Shown here: piece after piece, positions 60,381 to 64,000 of the stretch
Numbering within the stretch: the stretch's first letter is position 1
Layout of the letters: each line of letters starts with the position of its first letter
Assembly (NCBI GenBank): GCA_963678705.1
Contig: OY783219.1
Location: 7,502,001-7,566,000 of the forward strand
Length of the DNA stretch: 64,000 nt
DNA from: Panorpa germanica
Lineage: Eukaryota; Arthropoda; Insecta; Mecoptera; Panorpidae
Direction: 5' to 3'
Notes under the pieces: generated by a model
Database searches by the model: none
Seen by the model: only the letters and a program-made list of their open reading frames with translations
Told to the model about the DNA's origin: nothing
Made by a program: the position numbers and the translations under genes

Positions 60381-61423
60381 TAAACCCAGCTCGGATAATA
60401 ATATATATTTGTTTTTATTTAAGTAAATCCTCGTAACTTAGTAAAGTATGGAGAACTTGCTGAATCTTTGTAAATTTCTTCTACGATAGTCTATAATTAA
60501 TGAACAAATTTAATAAGGGTAGGTTTCCGAAATTTGTAAGAAAATAATTAGTTGTAAGAAATGGAAATTACAAGTATACGAGGATTCATTACCTTGTGCA
60601 TTTGATTGAAAATTTCATGCAAGTATCTAATGGAGAAAATTATTATTTCAATTGAATATGGTGTAGAAAACATCAAGCTTTCGGTTAAAATAATAAATAT
60701 AGTATGTTTCCGAAGAAATAACAAAAATTAATGACATTTTATAAATTATCTGTTAAAAACACGATGTAAGATTTGGCAACGTCGCTTTCGCAGGAAGTCA
60801 GCGCATGTTCGAAATGCATTAGGACTAAGTTTTCAGGTTATGTACTCTAGCGGTGTTGCCAAATGTACCTATGCGATTAGAGTACCTTGTTTTTTTAGCT
60901 AATTAAAGTTTTATACATTTTTTAAATGTAATATAATATTGTTACGAACATTATTTACAATACGGTACTAGAATCTCTTTAATAAAAAAATGACACTACT
61001 AAAATTTAGTGCCGGTATGTATATTCACCATACATAAATATTAATTCGCGTAAACCTGAATTTATTCACATTCCTAACAGTGTATTAAATCATCGTTAAC
61101 AGTGTAAGTGTAACTGTCCCACCCTGTACAATTCTGTCTATTAATAGGTAATTTACAGGTAACGGCAGCTCATTTCAATTCACACGTTTAGGCAGCATAT
61201 CACCCCTAAATAATCTATTGACCATGCATAGGGTGGTGATAGGAATTAGAAGAGGGAGCGAGAGGAAGGGGTGACCCATAACACCAAACACACCCATTTA
61301 TTTATATGCCATCATGCTATAACACATTCGAGTGAAGGGTTGGAACTTGTCGTCTAGGGTAGATCAACCCTAGTGTTGAGGTGACCTACCCTTGTTTAAT
61401 GTAGGAGTATGTCATGTCCTTAC
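60381..61423. other. No gene; inverted GGCAACG pair
   Basis: TTTGGCAACGTCGC (about 60773) faces GCGGTGTTGCCAAA (about 60850-60863), like 10752 and 36233. No terminal repeats were found. 61190-61400 is GC-richer upstream intron sequence without an ORF. Confidence 0.35.
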
Positions 61424-61519
61424 CTGTAGCAGTAATGATACTCCCACCACCCCTTGTGCACGAATTAAGGCTTCGGAAAAATTTGTGTAGAGCTGCGAAT
61501 TGAAGCCAAATATTTGTAT
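61424..61519 (-). CDS. CA10: Carbonic anhydrase-related protein 10-like, internal exon (first visible)
   Basis: Read on the minus strand, a pyrimidine-rich acceptor ending TTTTCAG precedes 96 bases (32 codons) followed by the donor GTAAGG. The peptide runs from IQIFGFNSQLYTNFSEA to VVGVSLLLQ. This is the central strand region of an alpha-carbonic-anhydrase fold and matches the CA10/CA11 pattern of a LYTN-xx-EA stretch followed by a hydrophobic VVxVS strand. CA10/CA11 proteins are secreted, lack the zinc-binding histidines, have no CA activity and are known in vertebrates as neurexin ligands. Those histidine positions lie in upstream exons outside the window, so their loss cannot be checked here. 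The exon ends in phase 0, which matches the next exon at 54726. Identification is from memory of the family, without a search. Confidence 0.87.
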
Positions 61520-63419
61520 CTGAAAAGAAAATGAAAAGAAATTAGTTTGTTGGGATAAGAATCCAGAGAGTGCCTTTAATGAGGCAATGGTTGTTTTATA
61601 ATTACGGCACTAGAGCGCATAATGCGGTATTATGCTCAGCATTGGATGTTCCAACTACAGCACTACTTCGCACAATTGAGCACTTTAAAAAGCTCTGCTC
61701 TCGCGTGATGTGCGCAATTGATATCAAATCATAAACAAAAAACGCAGAAATTCTATTTCCAATACCAATTTGAAATTTTGTATTTAATTTAAATAGTTTA
61801 GCATATGGCAATACGCATAGTCATTCACAGTACCATTTTTAATTTAATTTATTTTTTTAATTTTCATAGTTTTTTTAAATCTTACAAGGTCCAATGTTTT
61901 AAATTAAAAATTATAAATTAAGAAAAACTATATTATATAATAACCTCCAAAATGTGAAAATCTGTTAAAATGCAGTAGGATTTACTTTTAAAAGAAGTTT
62001 AATGTCAGATTTTGATAAGTATAGAAGTGAAAACAATTTGTATTACTAATTGTTATTAATAATAGCAATTCCAATTATTTCACATACAATTTTGTCCAAC
62101 TATCAAAATTTATATTACTAACGATGCAAACGCACCAACTAAATTAACTAATCTTAAATTAAAACACAAATGTGAAAAGGAATGCTTAAACGAAAATCTG
62201 AAATCTAGATTACAATATTAAATAAAAACAGTAAATTAAATATCAAAACAGTGAGTGGAAATAAGGCTTAAATGAAGATACAGATTTAAAAAGTATTGTA
62301 TCACACACTACAGCAGAAAGTTTTATAGCGAAGCAAAATAAAGGACAAGGAGATTAAGCTTGATTAAGAATGTGTTTTACATTCTTAATCAAGGTTTATG
62401 TAATAAAATGAAAAGTAATGCTTATTGGCACATTATTATTTTATCTTGTTTTTGTCACAATTACATTTGTGATCCTTATTTTATCTACCCATTCTCACTC
62501 CATCCAAAAAAATTAAATAAAAACTAAATTAAAGCCCCTAATAAGGTAAATAAATAAATAAAACACAGTGCCAAAAGTTTAAGTAATAAATTTAACAATA
62601 AATAATTTTCATTTATCGGTAGCTTCATAACGAGCTTTTCGTGATAGTATTTGTAGATTTCAAGTTAGAAACTGCTAGCGGGTGTTTGCGTAGCACTATA
62701 GCTACGGCGTAGAACCCAGCTACGACGTAGACGCAGAGGAAATACTCTCTGTTTGCACTGAGATATGTTGTGGTGTTTACAGATTTAACATTCAGTCTGT
62801 GCGGATAACAAACACCATGCGAAATTAATTTAATAACTGCAAATATTTACTAAACTGTTACTAACATTTACATGGTTTTGTTTTTATTATTTAAATGTAA
62901 TCTTTTACTTAATTGTTAATAATATAGATTAATATATTTGAAAGAAAAAAGTTGTGTTTTTATTATTTAATTCCACGCAGTGTTGCACACAAAAATAGAC
63001 CATATCAAATACATTAGATTTGTGTGTATTCGATCTACATTCGATCTAAAATCTAAATTCCCATCACGTATGTACGTTTACATAACTATTGCATCTAATT
63101 ATTTTGAATAATACATTTTATTTTAAATTAATTTTGAGTCTGTGTTATATTTAAATTCGTTATATTAAAAGCCTTCTTCAAACACATGCCTGCCAGTTAA
63201 TAACTGTGTAAATATTTCAATAGTCTTTGTGTATAGTCCACGCAACAATTACAACTGCATTACATTTATCAAAAATAAATAAATGATTTATAAAATATTT
63301 TGCTTATATATTTTATAATATACTAAGTATATAATATAATAAGTATATTAGTAGTAATATAATAGTATATTAAGTAAAATTGTTTACCTAAAAGAGGAGT
63401 AAAACAAGTAACGAGATTC
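61520..63419. other. Upstream intron part, no exon recognised
   Basis: It belongs to the intron before the first visible CA10-like exon. 62685-62735 carries a CGTAG/CTACG cluster (GCGTAGCACTATAGCTACGG, GCTACGACGTAGACGC). 61600-61700 is GC-richer, with repeated GCGCATAATGCGG/GTGCGCAATTG pieces. A palindrome at 62365-62395 (CTTGATTAAGAATGTG/CATTCTTAATCAAG) is a clear hairpin. No gene seen. Confidence 0.4.
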
Positions 63420-64000
63420 TGAGAATAAAAAGCAAGGAACTTTGTCAGCAGCATGGCATAGAAGCAATGAGAAGGAGAAAAAGGGAATGGCAGTGTAAGA
63501 GGCAGAAAGAATGAGATAACAATATAAGATATATATCGAGCTTTAGAATTGGAAAATTATGGTGTGAAGCAAGAGGAACAATTAAACTACATTAAGTATA
63601 GGTGTTAGAATAAAGTAAAAAATGAATACAGCTTAAAGGAGCTATTGCAAGGAAAGAAAGAAAGAAGAGAGAAGGTTGGAATTTGAGCACAATGATAGAT
63701 TTGAATTTTGACAAATGCATAAACGGGATATTGTAGAAAAATAAAAAGAAAAGTTGAGAAGGAAGGATAGGGAAAAGATAGTAGAGGGTTTGTCGAGCAG
63801 AGTAAAGGAAGACGAAACGGCGAGAATAAAAGATGACGAAAGTAATGAAAAAAGGAGGAGAAAATTTATAAGCAGAGGGAATCGGGAGGAAAGATTGCAA
63901 CAGTCGAGAATAAAGTAGATAGGTGGTGGAAATAAGGAGAAGGATAACAGCGAAACGAACTTTGAAAATAAAGAAGAGAATTTAAGGAAAATGTTAAAAA
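63420..64000 (+). mobile_element. LINE (family T) C-terminal region, decayed, running off the window
   Basis: Purine-rich plus strand. Around 63537-63645 the decayed frames give SFRIGKLW and, after shifts, fragments aligning to the FRLGNE...ETLEHIKFEC...LLKG order of the 31683 copy (AGCTTTAGAATTGGAAAATT, ACTACATTAAGTATAGGTGT, GAGCTATTGCAAGGAAAG). The 102-codon minus frame at 63592-63900 is its antisense. Confidence 0.55.

Noticed and set aside
63592..63900. 102-residue minus-strand frame
   Set aside because: Antisense of purine-rich decayed LINE sequence.

Overview
The window is eukaryotic, AT-rich, intron- and transposon-dominated DNA, almost certainly from an insect. The evidence is spliced coding exons with GT/AG borders, mariner, PIF/Harbinger and several non-LTR retrotransposon fragments, many short inverted-repeat elements, and long (TA)n tracts. 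There are no operons, Shine-Dalgarno sites or long intact ORFs. The order cannot be fixed from the sequence.

The only host gene I can support is a carbonic anhydrase-related protein of the CA10/CA11 type on the minus strand. Four consecutive exons are readable: 61519-61424, 54726-54660, 53941-53787 and 32656-32525. Their splice phases join exactly and encode about 150 contiguous residues of the C-terminal half of the CA-like domain. The introns are about 6.7 kb, 0.7 kb and 21.1 kb. Earlier exons lie beyond 64000. The last coding exon was not found, so it lies in 1-32524 unrecognised or left of the window.

The rest is intronic or flanking DNA filled with old mobile elements. Left part (1-32500): repeat family C, a TTAA-flanked MITE (5712-6103), a 725-bp TTAA element (10401-11125), a Jockey-like LINE end (6774-7055), a mariner transposase N-terminus (9080-9671), a Helitron-like element (11570-11909), Harbinger elements (13515-13975, 15156-15659), and a cluster of a 600-bp MITE here called family A (7055, 18112, 19499, 21218 and 22469). 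Middle (31140-50975): LINE 3' ends with a terminal zinc-knuckle motif in both orientations, a mariner-type foldback (33437-34132), mariner N-terminal fragments, an RNase H-bearing LINE end (40439-41215), a second Harbinger transposase fragment (46471-46659) and a second Helitron-like copy (49093-49412). Right part: family A again (52799-53567), a third RNase H LINE tail, family D (56573-57229), a 95-bp (TA)n tract and a 504-bp TA-flanked MITE (59875-60378).

The most informative result is a paralogous empty site. The sequence around the MITE at 5712-6103 recurs at about 55440-55560 without the MITE and with a single TTAA, which shows the insertion and the target duplication from the window alone. 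No new biochemical system was seen. The interest lies in transposon biology and in the very large intron of a neural CA-related gene.
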